Shown one piece after another: positions 50,881 to 60,661 of a DNA stretch of 64,000 nt; the stretch's first letter is position 1; the number at the start of each line of letters is the position of its first letter. Both the position numbers and the translations under genes were made by a program. This DNA is from Hyalella azteca. Its lineage: Eukaryota; Arthropoda; Malacostraca; Amphipoda; Hyalellidae. The stretch lies in the NCBI RefSeq assembly GCF_000764305.2, contig NW_025934863.1:273397-337396 (forward strand). Reading direction: 5' to 3'. The notes under the pieces are model-generated. The model had not been told where the DNA came from. It did not search any database and worked only from the letters and a program-made list of their open reading frames with translations.

Positions 50881-51773
50881 ATTGGAAAGGGTGGCCAAGC
50901 AATGATATTGTAAAGTCTGGGGTTAACCACAGCTTTGTTTTTCACGATCATTTATTAAAAGGGACCACAAAATATTCACTTATGACCTGCACTCTTTAAA
51001 AAAACTCCCAACTCTTTCATTTGTGCAGGTTTATACCGAAAGAATGACGATCTTATTTAATGTACGACATCCGAAGCGTAATGAACCTGCTTAAAAGATC
51101 ATGAGCACGAAAGGCTAAAAGCATGTAAAAAATAACTAAATTTGATCTCTGAGAAACCTCTTACTGCACTTATTATTTTAATTAAATTATCAATAATCAG
51201 AAATTCACCCGATCTGGCAAAAAAATCAGTGAATTCATTCAAATATATATTTCATTATCATTATGGAGATGAAGCATAATATTTATTTCATGATATTACT
51301 CAACACTGAGTTGAGGTACCAAATTACTTCTAAATAAATTTTTAAAAGTAAAAAAGTAATGTAAAAGTACAAAAGCAAAAGTGTTATACATAACAATTTA
51401 TTCGAATTGCCTAATTCTTAATATACATAACTGCCTGTATAATGTGTTCTTTAAATTCTCAACTGAAAATACTGTATATGTGAATCCCAAGACAAAGATG
51501 AAATGCTGAACGGAAAATGAAATTGTTATATTAACCTCTACTCCTTTTCCGAGCTAACTAACCAGTTTCATTCAATAAATGATATACAATAATTTTCTTA
51601 TATTCAATATACCAATTTCATTCAATTCATCTTATATCGCAGTAAAAAAATCGAGTCACTGCTTATATCTAGGACAACTGCTAAGCTCAAGAATACCGAA
51701 ATTAAACAACAAAGACAAAAAACGTGTAAAATAATTTAAATTTTAGTGCAAGATTTTACACAGTCAACCCACC
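50881..51773. other. Noncoding, nothing recognised
   Basis: AT-rich sequence between a repeat and a tandem array, bounded by suspicious joins on both sides. Confidence 0.45.
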
Positions 51774-51840
51774 CCAACATCACAGTGTCTCTTACTCCCA
51801 ACATCACAGTGTCTCTTACTCCCAACATCACAGTGTCTCT
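51774..51840. repeat. 24-bp tandem array, three units, cut by adapter
   Basis: CCCAACATCACAGTGTCTCT plus TACT at 51774, 51798 and 51822. It is a variant of the array at 46231-46345 (TACT instead of CACT), and the last unit runs into the mosaic end. Confidence 0.93.
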
Positions 51841-51870
51841 TATACACATCTAGATGTGTATAAGAGACAG
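51834..51870. other. Tn5/Nextera mosaic-end junction (library adapter artefact)
   Basis: TGTCTCTTATACACATCT (51834-51851, lacking only the outer C) is followed by the full AGATGTGTATAAGAGACAG (51852-51870). The left half merges with the GTGTCTCTTA of the 24-bp repeat, which may have promoted the false overlap. It separates that array from a 36-bp array. Confidence 0.97.
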
Positions 51871-52090
51871 TTATTATCTTATACCAGTGATTCTGATCTG
51901 CATATAATATTATCTTATACCAGTGATTCTGATCTGCATATATTATTATCTTATGCCAGTGATTCTGATCTGCATATATTATTATCTTATGCCAGTGATT
52001 CGGATCTACATATATCGTTATTTTAGGCAGGTGATTCTGATAGGCATGTATTATTGTTTTAGGTCAATGATGATTCTTATAGGCCCATGT
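51871..52090. repeat. 36-bp minisatellite, right block
   Basis: The same unit as 49653-50089. It starts abruptly after the adapter in perfect units and decays to the right (GCAGGTGATTCTGATAGGCA, GTCAATGATGATTCTTATAGG). Confidence 0.93.
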
Positions 52091-53847
52091 CATCATTTTA
52101 GGTCAGTGATTGTGACCTACACAATCTGCTTTCTTATCACTCCGACCACATCAGACTGAGCGTATCCACAAGATAGCGAGACGCGTCGCTATCAAATGAC
52201 GCACCTTATCAGTGGCACGACTTAATCTGCGCCACAACGAGCTCTTTATTGACGTTCTTAATGCCTCATTAAGTGAGAGCTTTAATGAGCACTATCGTGA
52301 CAGCTTCAACGGCCTCTTCTGGCAGCTCTCTCGCCGCCGTTCCATTCCACAAGTGCCAATAAAAGCTTTTCATTGCAGTCCTCCCGACACTTTCTACCCT
52401 TTCTTCGCCTTTTTTCAAGGGGCTTCATCGATTTTTCTCTTTCTCGATCACTTTCAGCAAATAATATATAAAGTCACTCTGCTGTGAATTTTTTATGTAG
52501 TGGTGGCATCTAGAGTTTGTTAGTGCCAAGAAATTTTATCATTGAAGTGTAAATTTCTTTTGTGATATTTGATGTTTATTCTGAAAACAATCTAGATATA
52601 CCCGCAATGAAGTTCATAGTACAATGGAAGAATCTCTCAATACTAAATCATATCTTAATCTTAATCAAAATTGTACAGAATTGATATTCTACCTTTTTGA
52701 AAGAAAAAATTTCTAAAAGTCATGATACAGTTGTTTTTTGAGGTGATTAAAAGTATATCGAGACATTCCTAACACAACACCTTGGAAGGATTGTTAGTCA
52801 GCGTAACAGGCCGGGAACGATTAGCCTTGACTAACGCCAACACTTTTCGTAAGTATTTTACAGCTGCTCCGATTATGAACCTAATTTAAAATAAGTGAAA
52901 TTGTTCTTTCCTAACGATAAGTGAGTTCAAACAATTACTTCGGTGCAGGCTAGATTGATTCCCGAAAATAAGAAAACATTTTGCATGATATTTGTCTGCC
53001 ATTTTCATTCTTCGACCTTCATCCTTAAAAAATTTTATAATATAATTTGTGTCCTTCAACAATTTTGCTTGCATATGCATACTATGGAAGCTAATAAAGA
53101 ATGCACATTCAGGATGAATAAAATTGGTTGTACGAGAACTTATCATGAGCGTTTTGAAACTTAATTAAAATTAAATTAAATCTGTACAAGAGAAAACCTA
53201 TTGGCTTCACCAACAGCAGATGTGGATGTCCATGAACTGATGAAGTCGAGTGTCATTTTGGCGTTGTTAGGGATTACAATAGGGTTCGTTTAATTTGTCA
53301 TTTCCGTTTTGATTCACCACCGATGACTTCGCAAATGAATGTTTACTTATTTGTCATTGCTATCTTATCCACCAAAGAGGCAAGTACTAGGATTGTTTAT
53401 CGTGTGTTAATCTTCCGTGTTGATGTAGTGGTGGCCTTTCTGGAAATATTATTATTTATATTAGTTTATCATTGTGTGTTACATTCATTTGTTAGTGTTG
53501 CGTTAATTCGAGTCCTTAATTTGTATTTATTTGTGGTTTTTTCAGCGAACTCCGAACTTAGGACATTCTTATGAGTTGGAAGTTGAGGGCTAGAAAGATA
53601 CGCGGTTTATAGTTTTGTTATGTGTTTTCTTCTATTTACAGTTCTTTTGTTATTATAGTTCTTAACTTATCAGTTTTTATTCATCCTTTTTATTTGTGAT
53701 CATTGGCCAAGTGTTTGGGGCACCGAAAGTTTTGTTTGCTTATTTATTGGATAGTCCCCAATAGCGTGACCGATGAATAGCATGCCAAATGAAATATTTG
53801 AAATAGCACGATCAACGCAAGCATGTTTGAATTCCTCAATTGAGTTT
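52091..53847. other. Noncoding, nothing recognised
   Basis: A GC-richer stretch at 52180-52440 is open for 91 codons on the + strand (52212-52487) but resembles no family I know. No splice context. Confidence 0.45.
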
Positions 53848-53998
53848 AAAAAATATAAATCAGTACTCACTGCAGTGAGTGACATGGCGCATTTTCTTGT
53901 AGACGAAAACGTGAAATCACGGACAGACGGACGGACGGACGGACATATGGCGAGCACAGTAGCGCCCATTTTCCATAAATGAGAAAATGCGCTAAAAA
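53848..53998 (+). mobile_element. MITE-like element, GACA/GACG family, copy 3
   Basis: AAAAAATATAAATCAGTACT, ACTCACTGCAGTGAGT, GCGCATTTTCTTG, GACGAAAACGTGAAATCAC, (GACG)n, ATGGCGAGCACAGTAG, GAGAAAATGCGC, TAAAAA. It lies about 1 kb upstream of the AKR start. Confidence 0.9.
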
Positions 53999-54971
53999 TC
54001 AAAAGTCATGAGTTTCTTATGTAAAAAATTCGAGCATTTGCCACTCTATTTGCGATTCGATTTGATGCTGCAAGGTTGCATAAATTCATACTGGAGAAGC
54101 ATTCATATATCTTTTATGTGCACAGTATGATAAAGTTATTGCAAGTCATCTTACACAAAAACAATACAAACGCCTCAATATCTCCCCTCATTGACATGAA
54201 CAACTTGGTGATAACGGTGCAGGTCCTTCGTAAACATGAGAGAATCTCAACGTGAGCTCTCGAGCAAATTGTGTCATACATTGACCACAATACCATGAGG
54301 TACGATCAGTTATGATCCCTCGAGCAAAATGGCTCTGAAAAAACGTAGATTACTGGCCAATTCCGTAGAAACAACGTTTAATCAACGTTATTTCAACGTG
54401 AAATATCTAGTGGTGTGTATCACAGTGATTTCTAGGGTAGTGCCACCACAAGTACCTGAGGTACGAGTGGTGGAGTTGAGTGGTGGTTTGGGGTTAATTG
54501 CTTTCGAGTCCGAGCTCGTCCAAATAAATGGTGTTGCTTTTTATTCTATTCTTTATTTATTTATTTGTGTAGGTGGTGTTGGTGTAGGTGGTGCTGGTGT
54601 AGGTGGTTTTGATACTTATGTAGATGTAGATTGTGTAAGCGCAGGATTTGGTGCAGTGAGGCCAAATTTTTCGGGATTTTTTTCAAGCTTGTGCAGAGTT
54701 CAATATATCCGAATATGTTATGTAGATGGAAGATCCAAGTGTTAATAGTAAAATTGTAATAGACCAAGTTCTACTATTATTATGTATAGCTATATGTTCT
54801 GCTATGTATAAATGAACAGTCTAAATATAAAATAGTACCTGTAGTGGTCAAGTAGAACTATGCCAGGTCACGTCTAGAGTACTCAGAGATAAGACAAAAC
54901 CGCTTGATAAATAGTGAACGGAATTGCGTGGAGGTCAACATCGAAAACCAAGCATTTCCCTAAAATACGCT
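53999..54971. other. Upstream flank of the AKR gene
   Basis: It contains a CAACGTT-rich motif at 54370-54405 and a GGTGTAGGTGGT minisatellite at 54565-54625. TATAAA near 54807 and TATAAAATAG near 54826 are possible but unsupported core promoter signals. No earlier coding exon was seen. Confidence 0.4.
54565..54625. repeat. Short GGTGTAGGTGGT minisatellite
   Basis: Three to four copies of GGTG(T/C)(A/T)GGTG(G/T)T-type units, giving a Val-Gly-Gly frame that is not a gene. Confidence 0.75.
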
Positions 54972-55053
54972 ATGGAAGAGAAAACATATGTGGAAGGATT
55001 TCATGATAAGGATGCCGTGAAAAAAGTTCAATACAATGATCTTGGTAAGACAG
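54972..55053 (+). CDS. AKR exon 1 (residues 1-27 plus first base of codon 28)
   Basis: It starts at ATG 54972 and encodes MEEKTYVEGFHDKDAV then KKVQYNDLGKTG. It ends in phase 1 at a consensus GTAAGT donor (55054). The charged N-terminal extension before YNDLG fits this AKR subgroup. No in-frame upstream ATG extends it, and no clear TATA or initiator was identified upstream. Confidence 0.88.
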
Positions 55054-55500
55054 GTAAGTCGGGAGCCGCAATCTAACATTTTAGTTACATATTTCTAAAC
55101 TAAATTACGTTTATGAGAAATTACCTAAAGTAGGTAGTGCGAGCACTTCATTAAAAATGTAATTCCATGAGTTATTCCCAGAACTCAGACAATACCGCAT
55201 TTTGTGAAAGAACATAACTTACTTACTAAGAGGCAATTCAAAGCAGACCTTCCACACAAACGAAAGCATTTCAGATGAAAAAAAATACTTTCTAAAAGAG
55301 ATCAAATAACGTATCATGATACTTATGCTTCGATGGGTGAAAATCTGTGCACGTGTGCTTTAGCAAATATTGGTCATAAGACTGTTGATTTATCGAACTA
55401 TTCCAACTTAAGTCAAAAGGGAAGTAGTCGACACTGATGTTTTGTTAATATATATGTATATCCATCTCAATAATAATAATTATAATAATAATATCAATTG

Positions 55501-55539
<39 letters not shown>

Positions 55540-58500
55540 TTTTATTATTATTATTATTATTAAAATTAACAATAACAGCATATAAGAAATATTCATCCAA
55601 AAAAATAATAATAATTTTTAGAATAACGACAACAATTAAGAAACATTTGCCTTATTTCTATACACAACAGGCCTAAGGGTATCACAGTTGGGTATAGGCA
55701 CGTCATCGCTCGGTAACTGCTACGAGGTGGTGGGGGAGGCAGCGGACGTTGAGATGGTCGTGGAGGGGGTGAGGTTGGGACTGAACTACGTGGACACGGC
55801 GCCGTGGTACGGTAATAGGAAGAGTGAACAAGTTCTGGGCAAGGTTAGTGCACTTGGAATAATACGTAAACTGAGAATACGGTACAAATCTACCTCGTTT
55901 TTTTAAAATTTTGTGATCAATGTTTGGTTGAAAATTTGAAATGAAATACTCTGATATACATTTTTGTCATTAGTGCACTAGGAATAATACGTAAACTAAG
56001 AACACGGTACAGATAAAGCTCATTTATTACAAAATTTTGTGTTCAAAGTTTGGTTGAAAATACGAAATGAAATACTCTGAAAAAACATTTCTCACTATTG
56101 TTACATATTTTTATAATTATTAATCATTCTGACTCAAGATCGATACATTCATTTCCCAGGCGCTTTTGCACGTCCTGCGCAAAGCTTATTACATCGCCAC
56201 CAAGGTCGGACGATACGAACCAAACTTTGAAAAAATGTTCGATTTCTCTGCCGCCAAAACCATAGAAAGCGTCGACCAAAGCTTGCAGTTGCTGGGTCTC
56301 GAATACGTCGATGTGATTCAAGTCCACGACGTTGAATTCGCTGATGACATAAACCAAGTCATCCTAGAAACTCTCCCAGCTTTGGAAAAAGTTAGGCAGC
56401 AAGGGAAAGCGCGGTGAGCATTCACCACCTACCAGACATTTGCGACGTTGGAACAATGTTGATTAACAACAACGTTTAAACGTTGAATTTACGTCGATTA
56501 AACGTTGTTTCAACGTTATTTGTCTAGAGGGCGGGTTCATCCCTTGCATCAAATGCGCGCGCTCTCGGAAACCCAGTCATGTTATTTCTATATGCACGGG
56601 TTGGGCACTAGAAAGTGAACACAAAATTGAAGATTAAATACATAAATATTGACGAAAAATTGATGTTCAATTAACTCGTGGTCATGAATGATTCATTTAT
56701 TACGATAATAGCTATTCTCTTCGTTTACATTTAACATTCCCCATACCCAAAATAAATTATTCATCCATTCATTCATTTATTAACAGTTTATACCAATTAA
56801 TCGTTTAAATTTAAGATTTAGTCGCAGTTACGTTGGCTCAAAACAAATGATTTATAAAAAAATAAAATAGGAAATTTGATACGCTGACACGTCCTTACGT
56901 GTACCGAAAAAGTTTTTCTATCTTCTCAGGTTCATCGGGATCACGAGCTACTGCCCCGACGTGCTACAGTACGTGCTTGATAATTCCTCGGTGAAAATAG
57001 ACACGGTTCTGAACTACGCCAGGAGCTCCCTCCTCGACAAATCCCTGCAAGAATACATTCCTCGTTTCCAAGTGAGTCTAATTACCAACATATTCAGGTT
57101 ATCAATCAACGTGAGGCTTCACAAGGAATTCACCTAAAATCTAATCACCTGCCTTTACTAGTTATCAATCAGAGTGCGACTTTAAAAGAAAAAAATACTT
57201 TATAAGGTTCACCTAAAAACAATTATATTGTGTGGCACCATAAACAGGTAGTCTTTTCATATGGACTAAAAGAATCTATTCGAGATATTATGCAACTACG
57301 AAGGTGTTTGCCGAACTATTTCTCAGCTAGTAAGCAAGGGTCTATATGCTTATTTTTTACATTAAAAATATATTAATTATATTCTTCGCATAATTTTCAC
57401 CCTTTAAAATATTCATATGCTTAATCAGATGAACGATAAACCATCATCCAAATTTCAACAATCATCTTGAACGCTAATACAATTATTTAGACATAAGCAC
57501 ATCCTCATACCTACCACGGCGTGTTTGAGTACTGAGACGATTTCTCGGTATAAATTGTGAAATATTGTGTTTATATAACTGAGCATACAATTGATTTCTA
57601 TCACGCATATTGTTAAAGCATAGCATAGACATGCCGCGTTAAATTCATGTCCGGTTATTGGCAGTAATATATTTAGCGGACGTACATATTGGCTCTTTTT
57701 CTGTGAATATATTAACCGGGGTTATTGCTATTCACATCCTAAGGTGAGATACCTTACGTAGGCATTAGGTCCTCTTCCTGTATAAGGTTGTACAACACCA
57801 GGTGGTGAGACTATACGTATATAAAATAGAAATGTTGCTACGTAAACACCAACCGTAACTTGCGTTTAGAGTGCATGTGTGGACATACTCAATGCCTCAA
57901 CGTGCCGAAATCTGCGTTTAGAGTGCAGGTGTTTGCATAATCAATGCCTCCACCTGCCGAAACCTGCATATAGAGTGCAGGTGTGGACATAATCAATGCC
58001 TCCACCTGCCGAAACCTGCATATAGAGTGCAGGTGTTGGCATGATCAATGCCTCCACCTGCCGAAACCTGTACATAGAGTGTAGGAGTTGGCATAATCAA
58101 CACTACCGCCAGCCGTAATCTGCCTTCAGAGTGCAGGTGTGGGCATAATCAACGCCTCCATCACGAGCATGGGGCTGCTGAGTTCCAGAGGCCCTCAGTC
58201 TTGGCACCCTGCGGGGTACGACATCCAGAGGGCGTGCGAGGCGGCACGTGCTTTGTGCAAGGTTGGGGTACTCCAACTGACTAACCATGTGTCCGAAGCG
58301 GTATTGAACAGCCGTCCATCTTAATATACATATATACAGCAATGGCCAGTAAATTCAACTAATACTGGCCATTAATACTATAATGGCCAGTAAACGGTAT
58401 CAACCCTTTGTCTGATGAAACAAAACAGTTCCCAATTTTAATATATTGATCGTAATCAAGTCTATCCGTATTTAAGGTGAAAAATACTAAATCAACCGGT

Positions 58501-60092
58501 TGTCCACATCGGTATTAGCAGTCGTCAACATTAATAAATTGGCAGTTGTCTAGGTTTAAAGCGATGTCAAGAGTCATCGATAGGGTGATCCGCTATCAAT
58601 GCTTTCCACTTTTAATGGTCTGAAAACGATATTATATAATATTTGTGCGAAGAGACATTAATGGTCGTTAATATCATAGCATTGACTGTGGTCACCGATA
58701 TCCGTATCATATGTCCAGAAAACTGTATTAACCGTTTGTCCAAAGAGACAGTAACAGTCGTCAAGTCGTCAATAATAATAAATTGACCGTCATCAAGGTT
58801 ATCCGTCATTCATGGTCAGAGAAGGAAACAATATTTTGTAAACGAATATTTTAATCGTCTTCAATGATATTCGAAATTAAAGCTCATGATACTGTAAGTA
58901 GAGCTACCGTCAGAGGAGTGAACGCGTTTCCAAAAATAAATTTATTAATAGGTACATTACAATTGTTGTTTACCAATGAAGTATTGGATTATACAAGTGT
59001 AGTTTTATGGTCCCATTTACAAGTACACTTCAAAATGAGCCGAATTCTTATTAAAGATTCATGACTCTGAAGTTGAAATTTTTTTCCGAAAATCCACTCT
59101 TGAGCAAACAACTGAAGATATAATGTAGCTATATGGTTCAAACTTATCCAACTCTTAATAACTCAGTTGTTGTTGTTGTTGTTCAACAACAAAAGTTTCG
59201 TTTCAATTACCCAAATTGATCTGTTCGTTTCTGAAATTATATTTTGATGACAAGATTCTTTATTATCCAAATTAGTTCGTTCGTTTCCCTAGTTATAAAT
59301 CGACGTCATGATATCTATTACAGAAATCGAATTATTTTCTTAAGTTACATTTTAACTGCATGACATTTTTCCAGGCAGAAGGTGTGGAGATCGCAGACTT
59401 GGCGCTACAGAGCGCGATAGCTACACCCTCCATCAGCTGCCACCTCCTGGGCAGCACTGACGCGCCGATGCTGAGGGCATCTCTGGCGGTTGCCCAGAGG
59501 CCGGCAACGTCGCGTGAGGCGAGCCTGGGGCGGCGCCTGAACGACGAGTGAGTGTTCAGCGTCGCGCAGAAGAACGTAGTGAATACTTATGACGCTTTGA
59601 AACTCTATAGAATACTTGTCATTGGGTTACATAACACTTACTCAAGACACTTCAGAACACGAATGAATACTTCTTATTGCGCTGTAGAACACCAAACATA
59701 GTAACGAGACACATTGCGCTGCTTTTATAGGCAAGCTACAGCAAGCACTGCATTTATGAGAGGATTCATTTTAAAATTTTAGAATTTTACACCTGAATAT
59801 CAAGACCTATTAATAACTTTTAATAATAATTAAAAGTTTATTTTTTGAATTCCAGAATAAGTCGGCAATACCACGATATGGCGTGAGACATGACACGCAA
59901 GAGAGACATATAAGAAAAAATTCAATTGACTTTTGAAAATCATTCACCGATTGTATAATGTATGTACAGCTTAAATTTTATTTATGAGTTAAGGTAATAT
60001 ATTTTTGCAGATGTTTCAAAAATCTAAAGCAGAGAGACTGGGGGATGAGAGACGTCGAGATTTATCTGCGAGAGAGACAGCGCGCGTCATAA
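54972..60092 (+). CDS. Aldo-keto reductase, 7 exons, complete (345 aa)
   Basis: I assembled this by eye from seven exons: 54972-55053, 55671-55843, 56160-56413, 56930-57071, 58130-58261, 59375-59547 and 60011-60092. They sum to 1038 nt (345 codons plus TAA), and every intron is GT-AG with a consistent phase. The N-terminus reads YNDLGKTGLRVSQLGIGTSSLG, the usual AKR entry strand. The catalytic tetrad is visible: D69 and Y74 in NYVDTAPWYG, K100 in YYIATKVGR, and H141 in VDVIQVHDVE. ARFIGITSY, GVGIINAS and WHPAG follow the family order, and the length is normal for the family. By family knowledge it is a cytosolic NAD(P)H-dependent (beta/alpha)8-barrel carbonyl/aldehyde reductase, in the subgroup annotated as L-galactose-dehydrogenase-like in insects. 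The substrate cannot be inferred. The start is the first ATG of the open frame; an untranslated upstream exon is possible. There is no signal peptide and no membrane segment. Confidence 0.93.
55468..55566. repeat. (AAT)n/(ATT)n microsatellite in AKR intron 1
   Basis: Runs of AAT on the left switch to ATT on the right, so the tract is partly self-complementary and could fold. It lies in the middle of intron 1 (55054-55670). Confidence 0.8.
55671..55843 (+). CDS. AKR exon 2 (residues 28-85), catalytic D69 and Y74
   Basis: The acceptor is TACACAACAG just before 55671 and the donor is GTTAGT at 55844. It encodes LRVSQLGIGTSSLG, then the VDTAPWYG motif with the active-site Asp and Tyr, ending EQVLGK in phase 0. 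It is clearly richer in GC than the flanking introns. Confidence 0.92.
55844..56098 (+). repeat. Two-copy ~126-bp tandem duplication starting at the intron 2 donor
   Basis: The segment TTAGTGCACTTGGAATAATA at 55845 recurs at 55970 as TTAGTGCACTAGGAATAATA, with the following ~100 bp (TTTGGTTGAAAA, ATGAAATACTCTGA) also repeated. The first copy begins at the exon 2/intron 2 boundary. In the second copy the donor GT is replaced (CATTAG). Confidence 0.85.
56160..56413 (+). CDS. AKR exon 3 (residues 86-170), catalytic K100 and H141
   Basis: The acceptor is TTTCCCAG and the donor GTGAGC at 56414, exit phase 2. It encodes ALLHVLRKAYYIATKVGRYE and then SVDQSLQLLGLEYVDVIQVHDVEF. Lys100 and His141 occupy the conserved catalytic positions. 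It ends in QQGKAR, which continues as FIGITSY in exon 4. Confidence 0.93.
56440..56530. repeat. Dispersed CAACGTT-rich palindromic motif in AKR intron 3
   Basis: AACAACGTTTAAACGTTGAA and GATTAAACGTTGTTTCAACG with internal complementarity (AACGTT). Related pieces lie at 44311-44355 and 54370-54405. Confidence 0.7.
56930..57071 (+). CDS. AKR exon 4 (residues 170-217)
   Basis: The acceptor is TCTTCTCAG and the donor GTGAGT at 57072, phase 0. It encodes FIGITSYCPDVLQYVLDNSS and VKIDTVLNYARSSLLDKSL. The RFIG-(V/I)-(S/T) and DTVL-YAR patterns are family landmarks. Confidence 0.92.
57848..58162 (+). repeat. 52-bp array duplicating the intron 4/exon 5 boundary
   Basis: AGAGTGC starts at 57868, 57920, 57972, 58024, 58076 and 58128, a period of exactly 52 bp with no indels. 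The last unit is the real acceptor and the first ten codons of exon 5. Each upstream unit carries a degraded acceptor (GCGTTTAG, GCATATAG or TACATAG) followed by a near copy of AGTGCAGGTGTGGGCATAAT and GCCTCC. The remaining ~20 bp of each unit (CACCTGCCGAAACCTGC-like) is intronic. Confidence 0.9.
58130..58261 (+). CDS. AKR exon 5 (residues 218-261)
   Basis: The acceptor TCTGCCTTCAG lies just before AGT-GCA-GGT-GTG-GGC (SAGVG). The exon encodes IINASITSMGLLSSRGPQS and WHPAGYDIQRACEAARALCK, phase 0 on both sides. The donor GTTGGG at 58262 is weak. Its first 30 bp are repeated five times in the intron just upstream (see the 52-bp array). Confidence 0.88.
58340..58860. repeat. Degenerate repeats in AKR intron 5
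   Basis: Diverged copies of ATTGATCGTAATCAAG / ATTGACCGTCATCAAGG / ATTGGCAGTTGTCTAGG, and of ATCAACCGGTTGTCC / ATTAACCGTTTGTCC, recur along the intron. AATGGCCAGTA near 58341 pairs with TACTGGCCATT. No unit length could be fixed by eye. Confidence 0.5.
59375..59547 (+). CDS. AKR exon 6 (residues 262-318 plus two bases of codon 319)
   Basis: The acceptor is CATTTTTCCAG and the donor GTGAGT at 59548. It encodes AEGVEIADLALQSAI, SISCHLLGSTDAPMLRASL and GRRLNDE, the helix and cofactor-proximal GST segment typical of the family C-terminus. The donor overlaps an in-frame TGA (59549-59551), so retention of intron 6 would end the protein after Glu319. Confidence 0.88.
60011..60092 (+). CDS. AKR exon 7, terminal (residues 319-345 and stop)
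   Basis: The acceptor is ATTTTTGCAG. The exon completes Glu319 and continues CFKNLKQRDWGMRDVEIYLR to TAA at 60090-60092. The W-x-x-R-D/E-V-E pattern near the end resembles the C-terminus of this AKR subgroup, which supports this exon over a stop in exon 6. Confidence 0.82.
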
Positions 60093-60102
60093 TTGCTGTA
60101 AG

Positions 60103-60108
60103 AATAAA
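60103..60108 (+). promoter_or_regulatory. Candidate polyadenylation signal of the AKR gene
   Basis: AATAAA lies only 10 bp after the stop codon, giving a very short 3' UTR if used. Further AT-rich signals lie downstream, so use of this one is inferred. Confidence 0.45.
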
Positions 60109-60523
60109 GGATTTTATTTCTAGAGATTATCAAAGGATTTAATATAGTGTTTCTATTATATTTTTACGACTGTAAACTACTTGGTAAACGTCGTCTACTA
60201 CAATATTGTGCAGGTCAGCAATCAAGAGGGGCTCGTGGTCAACTGGTGAAGGAAACTGAAAAAGATTGCTCTGATGATGTTGTTAACGGAGTTCAAGGAT
60301 TAATAATTTTCCTTGCAATATCGAACATTTTTATTTTAATCGAAAACATAATATTCATTTTTAATAACCTCATTCTAAAAAGAAACATTTACATGATCTA
60401 ACATTGCAATATCGAGAATTCTCATTTTACAGACGTGACGTTAATTTAGAATATCAACAATTGAAAAAAAGCCTTTTGTAATCCATATTTCGATAAAACA
60501 TATGATTTTAGCGATAAACGAAT

Positions 60524-60661
60524 TAGGGTAACGTGGGGCAGCGCGCCCCCCACTTTTTTTAAACTAAAGGTAGAGAACACGGGCCAATATCTGCCATACT
60601 TAGCGAGAAACCCGCTATGGGCCCGTGACCCGCAGTGGGCTCGCTGCCCCATGTTACCCTA
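60524..60661. mobile_element. 138-bp MITE with TAGGGTAAC terminal inverted repeats
   Basis: The left end TAGGGTAACGTGGGGCAGCG pairs with the right end CGCTGCCCCATGTTACCCTA (19 of 20). If the TA at each end is the target-site duplication, this is a Tc1/mariner-type nonautonomous element. It is GC-rich inside (GGGCCCGTGACCCGC) in AT-rich flanks, ~430 bp after the AKR stop. Confidence 0.88.

Noticed and set aside
52212..52487. 91-codon frame with unbiased composition
   Set aside because: No recognisable motif, no splice sites that would extend it, and it lies in a GC-richer patch where stops are rarer. Kept only as a note.
54329..54745. 138-codon frame upstream of the AKR gene
   Set aside because: It crosses a GGTGTAGGTGGT minisatellite and a dispersed CAACGTT motif. 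There is no family resemblance and no splice link to exon 1.
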